A stretch of DNA of 64,000 bases from Streptomyces atroolivaceus (GTDB taxonomy: Bacteria > Actinomycetota > Actinomycetes > Streptomycetales > Streptomycetaceae): NCBI RefSeq assembly GCF_000717025.1, contig NZ_JNXG01000005.1, forward strand, positions 264,816-328,815, read 5' to 3'. The notes beneath the pieces were generated by a model. That model made no database searches. It saw nothing but the letters and a program-made list of their open reading frames with translations, and was not told the origin of the DNA. Every line of letters begins with the position of its first letter. The first letter of the stretch is position 1. Positions 52,832 through 61,400 of this stretch are shown piece after piece. The position numbers and the translations under genes are program-made.

Positions 52832-53503
52832 ATGACCGCAGCCGAGCACCACATCGTGCCGCGCCAGCCCCCTTCGTCCGGCTCTTCGGGGTCGTCCGGC
52901 TCGTCCGGTTCCTCGGGTTCCTCCGGCTCGTCGGGTTCCACGGGGCCCGCCGGCTCCTCCGGGGACGGCGGGCCTCCGCAGGACCGGCGGAGGGTGATCC
53001 GGCGGCGCCTGATCACGCTGACGATCATCGTCCTGCTCATCGGCATCCCGGCCGGCTACCTGGTGATCTCCGCGGGACAGAGCCGCCGATCCGGCAAGGA
53101 CAAGGAGGCGGAGGCCGCCGCCCAGGGGCTGCGCGAGGACTGGCCGTCAGGCATGCAGCGCCGGATCTTCGAACTGCCCATCCCGGGCAATGCGGTCGGC
53201 GTTCAGTACTACGAGACGAACAACTGGAAAGCCAGCCGGATGTACGTGAAGTTCCGTACGACCTCCGCCGGGCTCGACCGCTTCCTGAGTGGTGTCGGTA
53301 CCGGCCGCGCCGCGCTGGAGACCGGGAAGATCACCATCGGCGAACGGGACATGAAGATCACCGGGTGGTACTTCGGCCCCGGCGTCCACTGGGCGGGAAC
53401 GGTCCACAAGAACAAGGACCCGCGACCCACGCAGAACATCACCGTCAACATGACCGATCCGGCGGCGCCGGTCGTCTACGTGGTCTCCGCGGCGACCCCC
53501 TGA
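52832..53503 (+). CDS. Membrane-anchored protein with Ser-Ser-Gly repeats
   Basis: 223 residues. After 14 residues comes a run of seven SSG units and an STG, then a basic stretch and one membrane helix (LITLTIIVLLIGIPAGYLVI, about residues 57-76). The outer domain of about 140 residues (RRIFELPIPGNAVGVQYYE, KITGWYFGPGVHWAGTV) has no family I recognise. It lies 73 bases after the kinase. N-terminus inside, C-terminus outside is the likely topology. Confidence 0.75.
   Translation: MTAAEHHIVPRQPPSSGSSGSSGSSGSSGSSGSSGSTGPAGSSGDGGPPQDRRRVIRRRLITLTIIVLLIGIPAGYLVISAGQSRRSGKDKEAEAAAQGLREDWPSGMQRRIFELPIPGNAVGVQYYETNNWKASRMYVKFRTTSAGLDRFLSGVGTGRAALETGKITIGERDMKITGWYFGPGVHWAGTVHKNKDPRPTQNITVNMTDPAAPVVYVVSAATP
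52874..52945 (+). repeat. 9-bp tandem repeat encoding SSG
   Basis: Eight 9-base units inside the gene at 52832. The codons vary (TCG/TCC/TCT, GGC/GGT/GGG), so the protein repeat looks maintained rather than freshly expanded. Confidence 0.7.
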
Positions 53504-53512
53504 GCGGGCGGG

Positions 53513-53533
53513 GAACGGGCGGGCCGCCCGTTC
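53513..53533 (+). terminator. Hairpin after the SSG-repeat gene
   Basis: 9-bp stem (53513-53521 with 53525-53533), GGC loop, 10 bases past the stop. Confidence 0.55.
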
Positions 53534-54018
53534 TCCCGGGTGGGTGGATGTTCGACGGGCCCCCTGCTGGCTGAATTTTTGCCCTCTCGGCGCCACGCGA
53601 ATGCAAAAGCGTGCGGGCCGTGCTCTCCGGTGAGAAAGCCCCTGCCGCACGGTCGTCACTCTCTCCGCCGCCCTTCGGCCGGCCGAGTCGGCAATGCTCG
53701 GAGCCCGGCCGTCCTCCGGTCCGTGGTGACTCGGTAGGACGGGACCGGGGCACGCGGTGCTGACCACACCCCCGCCTGCCCGGGGTGCTTCCTTCCGCCG
53801 CGTACGGCCTCCTCCCTCCTCCCCGGCCTGCGGTCTGCCACCGCGTCGGCTCCCGGAGCATCCGGAAGGAAACCCTCCCCGCTGGGCTGTCCGCCGTCAT
53901 GCCTGCAACGGTGCATTCCCGCGAGCGAAGAGCGAATCGTAGAACCCAAACCGAAAGTACGAAAAAAGGCTTAATGCCTCGACGGGAGGGCTGTCGATCG
54001 GGGAGACTTGCCTCAACG

Positions 54019-54034
54019 GGCCTGCATGCAGGCC
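54019..54034. promoter_or_regulatory. 16-bp perfect palindrome
   Basis: GGCCTGCATGCAGGCC lies 38 bases before the start of the secreted-protein gene and is a likely operator. Confidence 0.45.
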
Positions 54035-54071
54035 TAGTTGGAAAACTCATCGCACATACACGGGGGGAAAC

Positions 54072-54629
54072 ATGACAGGACTTGCCCATCGCTGGTTGGT
54101 GCGCACGGCGAGTACGGCGGCCGCAGCAGCTCTGATCGTCGGCGGTACGACCGGCGTCACATTTGCTGCTGAGACGGACCGTGCGGCCGCTCCGTCCATC
54201 GCCTGGCTTCCCACGGTCAACATCACCGCGAGCTACGCGGTGGTCGCGACCACGCATCCGGACACCGAGGGCTGTCATGGCTTCGAGGTGCTCGGGACGG
54301 GGACCGCGACCGGTGCGCCGATCCAGAACGGCGGCACCTGGACACAGGTCGAGGAGGCGTGCACCGTGACCATACCCGGCAAGTACGACATCAGGGGGAC
54401 GGCGACGATCGAGGAGAGCGACGGTGACCAGCTCCGGGTCAGCTACCAGCTCTCCGCGCCTCTGACGGAGGACAACCTCGTCTACCCGTCCGGCACCTTC
54501 AAGATCACCGGTGGGGTCGGTGATTACCAGTTCGCGACCGGCAGCGGCAAGATGAACGCCCGGGTCAACCTGCTGGACCACTCCAGCGTCTCCTGCACGC
54601 TGCTGGGCACCATCCAGTACGAGGGCTGA
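54072..54629 (+). CDS. Secreted beta-barrel protein (allene oxide cyclase barrel-like)
   Basis: 185 residues. Signal peptide cleaved near GVTFAAET. The mature part is beta-rich: NITASYAVVATTHPD, TEGCHGFEVLGTGTATGAPI, TFKITGGVGDYQFATGSGKM. The GTFKITGGxGxYxxATGxG pattern is that of allene-oxide-cyclase/dirigent-like barrels. Three cysteines are in the mature part. Possibly ligand-binding; not an obvious enzyme. Confidence 0.65.
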   Translation: MTGLAHRWLVRTASTAAAAALIVGGTTGVTFAAETDRAAAPSIAWLPTVNITASYAVVATTHPDTEGCHGFEVLGTGTATGAPIQNGGTWTQVEEACTVTIPGKYDIRGTATIEESDGDQLRVSYQLSAPLTEDNLVYPSGTFKITGGVGDYQFATGSGKMNARVNLLDHSSVSCTLLGTIQYEG

Positions 54630-54650
54630 TCCACCGCACGTCCAGGCAGC

Positions 54651-54681
54651 GGTGGGTGACGGTGTGGCGCCGTCACCCACC
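54651..54681 (+). terminator. Hairpin after the secreted-protein gene
   Basis: Perfect 12-bp stem (54651-54662 with 54670-54681), 7-base loop, 22 bases past the stop. Confidence 0.7.
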
Positions 54682-54690
54682 ACCGGAGCC

Positions 54691-54776
54691 GGCTCCGCCG
54701 ACGGGGGGCCGGCTCCCTGCGTGGGCGGGCTCCGGGTGGACCGGCTCCGTGCGTGGGCGGGCTCCGTGCGTGGGCG
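54691..54776. repeat. Imperfect tandem repeats, about 17 bp
   Basis: Units of GGCTCCGTGCGTGGGCG: two exact copies at 54743-54759 and 54760-54776, one copy with a mismatch at 54711-54727, and shorter degenerate units at 54691 and 54728. They sit between the terminator and the ligase promoter. Confidence 0.7.
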
Positions 54777-54789
54777 GGCCCACTCCCTC

Positions 54790-54818
54790 TTGACCCGGTG
54801 TTCCGGCCCTCGTAGGTT
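54790..54818 (+). promoter_or_regulatory. Promoter of the acyl-CoA ligase gene
   Basis: TTGACC (54790-54795), 17 bases, TAGGTT (54813-54818); it leaves a leader of about 120 bases before the ATG. Confidence 0.7.
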
Positions 54819-54945
54819 CGGCCCGGAACGGGGGGAGCGGGTTCGCCGCTTCCGGGACTTCCGAAGGCTGCGCTCCTGCACGCGTGGCAGCCGCCGTTCG
54901 ACGTCGGGGGCACCTTCTGACTGCGCACCTCTAAGGGGCCGCACC

Positions 54946-56622
54946 ATGAAGAGCACGATGCAGGACCGTGAGCTGCTGGTCCGGGACATCCTCGCGCACG
55001 GGCAACGCGTCTACGGGGACAGCAGGGTGGTGCGCTGCGCCGACGGTCCGGCCGCACGCTCCGTGCAGTCGTTCGCCGAGATCGCCGGCCAGGCCGAGCG
55101 ACTGGCCGCGGCGCTGACCCGGCTGGGGGTGCGGCCGGGGGAGCGGGTCGCCACCCTGGCCTGGAACACACCCGAGCACCTGGTGGCGTATCTCGCCGTA
55201 CCGAGCATGGGCGCCGTCCTGCACACCCTCAACCTGCGCCTGCATCATGACCAGTTGGGTTACGTCGTCGAGCACGCCGAGGACGCCGTCCTCCTGGTCG
55301 ACTCGACCCTGCTGGACATGCTCGCGCCCGTGCGGGACCGGCTGGGCAGCGTGCGCCATCTGGTCGTCATAGGCGGCGCGCCGGATGTGGACGTGCCCGG
55401 GCACATCGCCGTCCACCGCTGGGACGGGCTGCTGGCGGCCGAGCAGCCAGGCTTCGTCTGGCCCGACCTGGACGAGCGGGACGCGGCGGCTCTCTGCTAC
55501 ACGACCGGCACCACCGGAGACCCCAAGGGCGTGGCCTACAGCCACCGCTCCATCTCCCTGCACACCCTCGGCGTCTCGGCCAGCGCCGGTTTCGCGATGA
55601 ACGACGGCGACAGGATCCTGCCGATCGTGCCGATGTTCCACGCCAACGCCTGGGGCTGGCCGTACGCCGCCTGGCTGGCGGGCTCCGACCTGATCATGAA
55701 CGGCCGGCTGCTGCACACTCCGGACGTGGCCCGGATCATCAACGAGGAGCGGCCCACGGCGGTTGCGGCGATCTGCACGATCTGGAACAGCCTGGTGCAC
55801 CACGGCGAACAGCACCCGCTGGACCTGAGCAGCGTTCGTCTCGCGGGCTGCGGCGGCGCGACCCCGCCGCGCGCCCTGCTCCAGCAACTGAAGGACCGCT
55901 ACGGGGTACGTCTGATGCAGGGCTGGGGGCTGACCGAGACCAGCCCCCTGGCCACTTTCGCGGTCCCCCCGCACGGCACCCCGGACGAGGACGAGGTCGG
56001 CTGGCTGGCCAAGAGCGGCCGGGTGATGCCCTACGTCGAGGTGCGGCTGATCGCGGAGGACGGCAGCGAGCAGCCGTGGGACGGGACCTCGGTGGGTGAA
56101 CTGGAGCTGCGCGGGCCGTGGGTCACCGGTTCCTACTTCAACACCCAGGAATCTCCGGAGAAGTTCCACGACGGCTGGTTGCGCACCGGTGACCTGGGAG
56201 TGATCGAGCCGGGTGGCTGGGTGGTGGTCAGCGACCGGCTCAAGGACGGCATCAAGAGCGGCGGTGAGTGGATCTCCACCATCGAGCTGGAGAACGCGAT
56301 CATCGAGCACCCCGCGGTGCTGGAGGCGATCGTGGTCGGTGTGCCCGACCCGCGCTGGGAGGAACGCCCGCTGGCTTGCGTGTCGTTGGTGCCCGGCGCC
56401 GAGACGGACGGGGACGAACTGCGGGAGTTCCTGACCGGGCGGGTGGCGCGGTGGTGGATACCGGAGCGGTGGTCGTTCGTCGAGGCGGTGCCCAAGACCA
56501 GTGTCGGCAAGTACGACAAGCGGGCGGTACGGACGCTGTACGCGGAAGGCGCCCTGGACGTCCGGGGCCCGCGTGATCCCGGCGCACAGGTCCCCACGGA
56601 GCCCGGGCCGCCTCAGGGGTGA
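54946..56622 (+). CDS. Fatty acyl-CoA/AMP ligase
   Basis: 558 residues. ANL-family adenylating enzyme: A3 loop YTTGTTGDPKGVAYSHRS, PMFHANAWGWPYAAWLAG, GWGLTETSP, TGDLGVIEPGGWVVVSDRLKD and the catalytic lysine in KTSVGKYDKRAV. The WGWPYAA region is typical of medium/long-chain acyl-CoA synthetases (AlkK/FadD type). It could activate a fatty acid starter for the neighbouring synthetase or serve general metabolism. ATG with AAGGGGCCGCACC upstream. Confidence 0.9.
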   Translation: MKSTMQDRELLVRDILAHGQRVYGDSRVVRCADGPAARSVQSFAEIAGQAERLAAALTRLGVRPGERVATLAWNTPEHLVAYLAVPSMGAVLHTLNLRLHHDQLGYVVEHAEDAVLLVDSTLLDMLAPVRDRLGSVRHLVVIGGAPDVDVPGHIAVHRWDGLLAAEQPGFVWPDLDERDAAALCYTTGTTGDPKGVAYSHRSISLHTLGVSASAGFAMNDGDRILPIVPMFHANAWGWPYAAWLAGSDLIMNGRLLHTPDVARIINEERPTAVAAICTIWNSLVHHGEQHPLDLSSVRLAGCGGATPPRALLQQLKDRYGVRLMQGWGLTETSPLATFAVPPHGTPDEDEVGWLAKSGRVMPYVEVRLIAEDGSEQPWDGTSVGELELRGPWVTGSYFNTQESPEKFHDGWLRTGDLGVIEPGGWVVVSDRLKDGIKSGGEWISTIELENAIIEHPAVLEAIVVGVPDPRWEERPLACVSLVPGAETDGDELREFLTGRVARWWIPERWSFVEAVPKTSVGKYDKRAVRTLYAEGALDVRGPRDPGAQVPTEPGPPQG

Positions 56623-56630
56623 ACGGCGGT

Positions 56631-56659
56631 ACGGCGCTCCGGATCACCCGGAGCGCCGT
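56631..56659 (+). terminator. Hairpin after the ligase gene
   Basis: Perfect 12-bp stem (56631-56642 with 56648-56659), ATCAC loop, 8 bases past the stop. It separates converging genes. Confidence 0.7.
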
Positions 56660-56665
56660 GCCGTA

Positions 56666-56764
56666 CGTCTCAGGCCGACGTCCCAAGCGCCGCCCTCCGA
56701 CGTCTCAGGCCGACGTCCCAAGCGCCGCCCTCCGACGTCTCAGGCCGACGTCCCAAGCGCCGCC
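56666..56764. repeat. Three tandem 35-bp copies made from a gene's 3' end
   Basis: Two full identical 35-bp units (56666-56700, 56701-56735) and a 29-base third (56736-56764). The third unit is the 3' end of the gene at 56740-57183, encoding ALGTSA and the stop; the other two lie downstream of that stop. Confidence 0.85.
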
Positions 56765-57183
56765 TCGGCCAGCAGTTCCCGCTGTTCGTCAGGGCCGTAG
56801 CCCAGCTCCCGCACCAGCCGTAGTGTCAGCACCAGCCGGGCCTGGATCGCCGTCTCGGGGTCCAGGTGCTCGACGCCGGGTGCCGTGCCCCCGTGCAGGC
56901 CCTCGGCGACGAGGCGCTCCAGGAACGCCGGGTCGAAATCCTCCGCGCAGGCCTCCAGCGAGCCGAGGAAGCCGTCGACGTATCCGCTGATCTCCTGCGG
57001 GGTCGCACCCTGCGGGAAGCGGCGGCGGGCCGCGAGCCCGAAGGCCGCGGCGACCGCCTGCCCGTAGTGCGGCCCGTGGGGGTCGAGGGCGGTGGACTTC
57101 TGTGCGAACCCGATGAAGTCGAACGCCAACAGCGCGCCCAGTACGTCGAGTTCGGCGGAGGTAGCACTGGTCGCGCCGGTCAT
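56740..57183 (-). CDS. Unknown small helical protein linked to the monooxygenase
   Basis: 147 residues, mostly helical and acidic, no signal. Segments: LDVLGALLAFDFIGFAQKST, HYGQAVAAAFGLAARRRFPQ, ATPQEISGYVDGFLGSLEA. I do not recognise the family. Its ATG overlaps the stop of the flavin monooxygenase gene (57180-57183), so the two are translationally coupled and may act together, for example as a small partner. Its last codons are part of the 35-bp tandem repeat. Confidence 0.65.
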   Translation of the reverse strand: MTGATSATSAELDVLGALLAFDFIGFAQKSTALDPHGPHYGQAVAAAFGLAARRRFPQGATPQEISGYVDGFLGSLEACAEDFDPAFLERLVAEGLHGGTAPGVEHLDPETAIQARLVLTLRLVRELGYGPDEQRELLAEAALGTSA

Positions 57184-58259
57184 GACGGCTCGCCTTCTGC
57201 CGTGGGAGAGGTGGTCGTGGTGCGGTGGGCGGTGGTGATAGCCGCCGCGACGCGTTCGGCGTCGTGGCCGACGAAGCCGATCAGCGCCGAGCCGCGGGTA
57301 CGCATCCGGTACAGCCCCAGGTAGTAGCTGCCCGGCAGCGCTCCCAGGCCTTCGGTGTGACGTGGCTGCCCGGCGTCGTCGAGCATCTCCGGGTCGAGCC
57401 AGCTCCAGTCGGTGCGGTAGCCGGTCGCCCAGATCACGGTGGACGGCTTGATGCGCTCGCCGTCCGCGACCAGCAGTTCGGCGCCCTCGGCCGCGGTGAT
57501 CCGGCCCACCGTCCGGATCCGGCCCGCCTCGGCCAGCTCGGGCACCCGGTCGCCCACGACCGGGTCGGGTGCCTGCATGTTCACCGGGAGGCTCATCACG
57601 CCGAGGACGCTCATCCACCAGAACATGTCCCGGCCGACGACGGTCTGCGGCAGAGGGGGAGAGACGGTGTCGCTGCAGCTGAGCACCACGCTGTGGCTCC
57701 CGGCCAGTTCCCCGGCTATCTGCCTGCCGGAGTTGCCGTCGCCGACTATCACCACGGTGCCCGGCGGCACCTGGGAGGGGCCCTGGTAGTCGCTGGTGTG
57801 CAGGGTGCGTACGTCCGGACTCAGCCCGGCGGCGAACTCCGGGACCTGGGCGGCGCCGAACGCTCCGGTCGCGATCACGACCTGGTCCGCCCGGCAGTCG
57901 CCGTGCGTGGTGGACAGCAGATAGCCGTCACCGTCCCTGCGCAGCGACAGCACCCGGTGGTCGGTCAGCACCGGGAGGTCGAACCGCTCGGCGTAGTCGC
58001 GCAGGTAGCTGACGACCTCGTCCTTGCCGGGGTAGTGCGCACCGTCGCCCGGGAAGGGCAGGCCAGGCAGACCCGAGAACTGGGCGGACGTGAACAGCGT
58101 CAGCGAGTCCCAGCGCCGCCGCCAGGTCTCGCCGACCTCGCTCCCCGCGTCGAGCAGCACACACCGTACGCCGGCCTGCCGCAGGTGGTACCCGGCAGCG
58201 AGACCGGACTGGCCCGCTCCGATGACGGCGACCGGCACGGTGGCCGGCAACGCGCTCAT
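57180..58259 (-). CDS. Flavin-dependent monooxygenase/oxidoreductase (FMO-like)
   Basis: 359 residues. FAD-binding GxGxxG in VAVIGAGQSGLAAGYHLRQA, NADPH-binding VIVGDGNSGRQIAGELA, and the VIWATGYRTDWSWL motif near the C-terminus. W-RRRWDSLTLFT is typical of CzcO/FMO-like proteins. Lies 226 bases downstream of the synthetase in the same direction, so a role in tailoring its product (N- or S-oxidation, or thiazoline oxidation) is possible. Confidence 0.87.
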   Translation of the reverse strand: MSALPATVPVAVIGAGQSGLAAGYHLRQAGVRCVLLDAGSEVGETWRRRWDSLTLFTSAQFSGLPGLPFPGDGAHYPGKDEVVSYLRDYAERFDLPVLTDHRVLSLRRDGDGYLLSTTHGDCRADQVVIATGAFGAAQVPEFAAGLSPDVRTLHTSDYQGPSQVPPGTVVIVGDGNSGRQIAGELAGSHSVVLSCSDTVSPPLPQTVVGRDMFWWMSVLGVMSLPVNMQAPDPVVGDRVPELAEAGRIRTVGRITAAEGAELLVADGERIKPSTVIWATGYRTDWSWLDPEMLDDAGQPRHTEGLGALPGSYYLGLYRMRTRGSALIGFVGHDAERVAAAITTAHRTTTTSPTAEGEPS

Positions 58260-58370
58260 CGGCTCGCTCCGGCACCGGCGCCGGCCGACGCCGGTGAGTG
58301 GCCGACGGCCCGGCCCCGCTCCTCGACGGGGCCGACACCGGTCGGCCGCCGCTTGCGGTCGGCCTGATCA

Positions 58371-58385
58371 ATTCGCATATCGAAT
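58371..58385 (-). promoter_or_regulatory. Palindrome upstream of the monooxygenase gene
   Basis: ATTCG-CATAT-CGAAT is a perfect 5-5-5 repeat in the 226-bp gap between the synthetase stop and the monooxygenase start, about 112 bases upstream of the latter. Possibly an operator of a separate promoter. Confidence 0.35.
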
Positions 58386-58485
58386 GTCCTCACTTCTTGG
58401 ACCTGGACCCCGCCGGACGCACAGGACCGGTCCGGGGGTTGATCGGCCGGGCCGCCGGAGAGGCGACCCGGCCGGTTCGGGTCGG

Positions 58486-61400
58486 TCAGGCGTCGAGGGC
58501 CCGGCGCAGCTCACCGGCCAGGACGCGCAGCCGCTCGCCGCGCATGACCGTGTAGTGGTCGCCGGGTACGTCGACGAGGGTGGCGTCGCCGGGGAAGTAC
58601 TCCATCCAGCGGGACGCCGTCTCCACCGTCGCGCCCCCGTCGGCGGCCCGCAGCGACACCACCCGCCCGGCGAAGCTGCTGGGCGCGTAGCGCAGGAGGG
58701 CCCGGTAGTTGTTCTGGAACCGGCCGACGATACGGCTCAGAGTGTCGAGGCCGATGTCCTCGGACAGCGCCCCGGCGGCACGGGCCTCCGTGTGCAGCAC
58801 CTGCACCGGCGGGCGGCCGTCGAACGCCTCGGGCGGCAGCTCCCAGTCCACTCCGGCAAGACCCGCCAGGTCCCGGGCGAACCAGGACAGCAGCACCTCG
58901 TCGGAGACGGGTGCGCCCTCGGCCGGTCCCGGCTGTTCGATCAGGTCGATCACGGTCAGCAGATCCACCTCGGCGCCCTCCGCGGTGAGCTGGGCCGCCA
59001 TCTCCAGGGCGATGACCCCGCCCATCGACCAGCCACCGAGCCGGTACGGGCCGTCGGGCAGCGCCTCGCGGAGCGCCGCGGCGTAGTGGGTGGCCATGTC
59101 CTCGACGGTGAGGAGTGCCGTGTCCGGCAGCTGAAGCGCGTAGAACGGCTGCTCTTCGCCGAGGAGTTCGGCGAGTTCGGCGTAGCAGAGCACGTCGCCG
59201 CCGACGGGGTGCACGAAGACCAGCGGAGTCCGCGAGCCGGTCGTGCGTACCGGTACCAGAGCCCCGCTGCCGGTGTCGCCGCTGCCGGCCTCCCGGACCG
59301 CCTGGGCGAGCAGCTCGATGGTCGGCCGGGCGAAGAGGGTGGACAGCGGCAGGCTCCGGCCCAGACCACGGGCGATCCTGGCCATCAGCCGCACCGCGAG
59401 CAGCGAGTCCCCGCCGAGTTCGAAGAAGCTCGCGGTCACCCCGATCTCCGTCACCCCGAAGAACTCCTCCCAGATCTCCGCGAGCCGGCGTTCCACGTCG
59501 TCGCGGGGTGCGACGAAGCCCGCGCCCTCGACCGCGACCCCGTCGGGTGCGGGCAGCACCGTCCGGTTGACCTTCCCGTTGTCGCTGAGCGGCAGCTTGT
59601 CCAGGACGAGGACGCGCTGCGGCACCAGATGCTGCGGGACCACCTGACGCAGCGCCCCGATGATCTGCTGCTCGGTGTCGTCGCGCCCCTCGTCGAGGAC
59701 GACGTAGGCGATCAGCCGCTTCGGCCCGTGCTGTTCGCCCGCCGCGACGACCGCGGCGGCCCGTACCCCCTCGCACTGGGTGAGAGCGGCTTCCACCTCG
59801 CCCAGTTCGATGCGGTAACCCTGGATCTTGACCTGGGAGTCCTGCCGGCCGAGGAACTCGATGGTGCCGTCCGGCAGGACGCGTCCCAGGTCGCCGGTGC
59901 GGTAGAGGCGTTCACCGGTGACCGGGTGGTGAAGGAACGCGGCGCGGGTCTTGGCCTCGTCGTTCAGGTAACCGCGGGCCAGACCGACACCGGCGATGTA
60001 GAGATCGCCCGGCACCCACACGGGGCAGGGCCGCAGCGCGCCGTCCAGCACGTGGAAGCGCTGGTTACGCATCGCCTTGCCGTACGGAATGCTCACCGAG
60101 TCGTCCGGGAGCTCCCCTATGGGATGCAGGATCGACCAGATCGACGCCTCGGTGGCGCCGCCGAGACTCCACAGCTCGGCCTCAGGCAGCAGCAGCCGGA
60201 TCCGGCCGGGCAGTGTCACCGGGATCCAGTCCCCGCTCATCATGACCAGCCGCAGCGGCAGACCCGTGAGCTGGTTGGCGAGTGCGTGTTCGGTGAACAT
60301 CTCCATCAGCGCGGGCACGCTGTTCCAGATGGTCACCCCGTGCTCCTGGACGAGCTCCGCCCAGCGTGCGGGCTCGCGGTGCGCGGACGGTTCGGGCAGG
60401 ACGAGGGCGCCGCCCACCGACAGCAGTCCGAAGACGTCGTAGACCGACAGGTCGAAGTGCATCGCGGACAGTCCGAGAGCCCGGTCCGCGGCGGTGACGC
60501 CGTAGCGCTCGTTGACGTCGACCACCGTGTTCAGGGCCGCGCCGTGCTCGATCATCACGCCCTTGGGCAGCCCGGTGGAGCCGGAGGTGAAGATCACGTA
60601 GGCGAGGTCACCGGGCTTGGCGCCGGACGGGCCGAGCGGGCGCTCCTCGCCCTCGTCGTCGGCCCGCACCACGGTCCTGACCACGTCCTGCGGCCAGTCG
60701 GCCGTGTCGTCCACCCACGGCTGGGTGACGACCCGGCTGATCCCGGCGCTCTCCAGCAGCACGTGCAGCCGCTCGGAGGGCACACGGGCGTCGATCGGGA
60801 CGTAGGCCGCCCCGGCCCGCAGGATGCCGAGGGCCGCGACGACCTGCTCCCAGCCCTTGTCCATGACGATCGCCACCAGGTCGCCGGGGCCGGCTCCCTG
60901 AGCGTGCAGCCGGTGCCCCACCTGGCCGGACCTGCGATCGAGGTCCCCGTACGTCAGGGTCAGCGCCTGCGAGACGACCGCGGGCGCGTCGGGTGTGGCA
61001 GCGGCCTGGGCGAGGACCGCGTCGTGCAGCAGCCCGTCGGGTACCGGCCCGTCGGTGGCGTTGGCCGCGGCACGTACGTCCAGGTCGGCGGCCGGTGTGA
61101 GGGCGGGCCTGGGCCGCTGCCAGGCCGCCGGGTCGTGGGACAGGTCGTGCAGCGTCCGCAGATAGGCGGCGAACATGGCGTCGATGCAGCCCGCCGGGAA
61201 CAGCTCCTCGATCACGTCCCAGTTGAGGACGAGTTCACCGGCCTCCTCGACCGCCTGGTGGTCCAGCCATACCTGCGGGGTGCGGACCGAGCTGCTCACC
61301 TGGCGGCCGTTCTCACCGATTCCGGCCAGGTACTGCACGACTCCGCGCTCCTCGGTGTCCTGCTGACCCGCGAAGTTGACCAGGCTGGTGAAGACGACCG

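Larger units (their letters stand above)
53504..54071. other. 568-bp region without a recognisable gene
   Basis: A terminator lies at the left and a 16-bp palindrome at the right end. The middle shows only shadow-like frames. An AT-richer patch around 53930-53975 probably carries the promoter of the secreted-protein gene at 54072. Confidence 0.45.

Noticed and set aside
52832..53046. Minus-strand frame rich in Pro-Glu-Glu/Asp repeats
   Set aside because: It is the reverse reading of the SSG repeat in a real gene; no start site.
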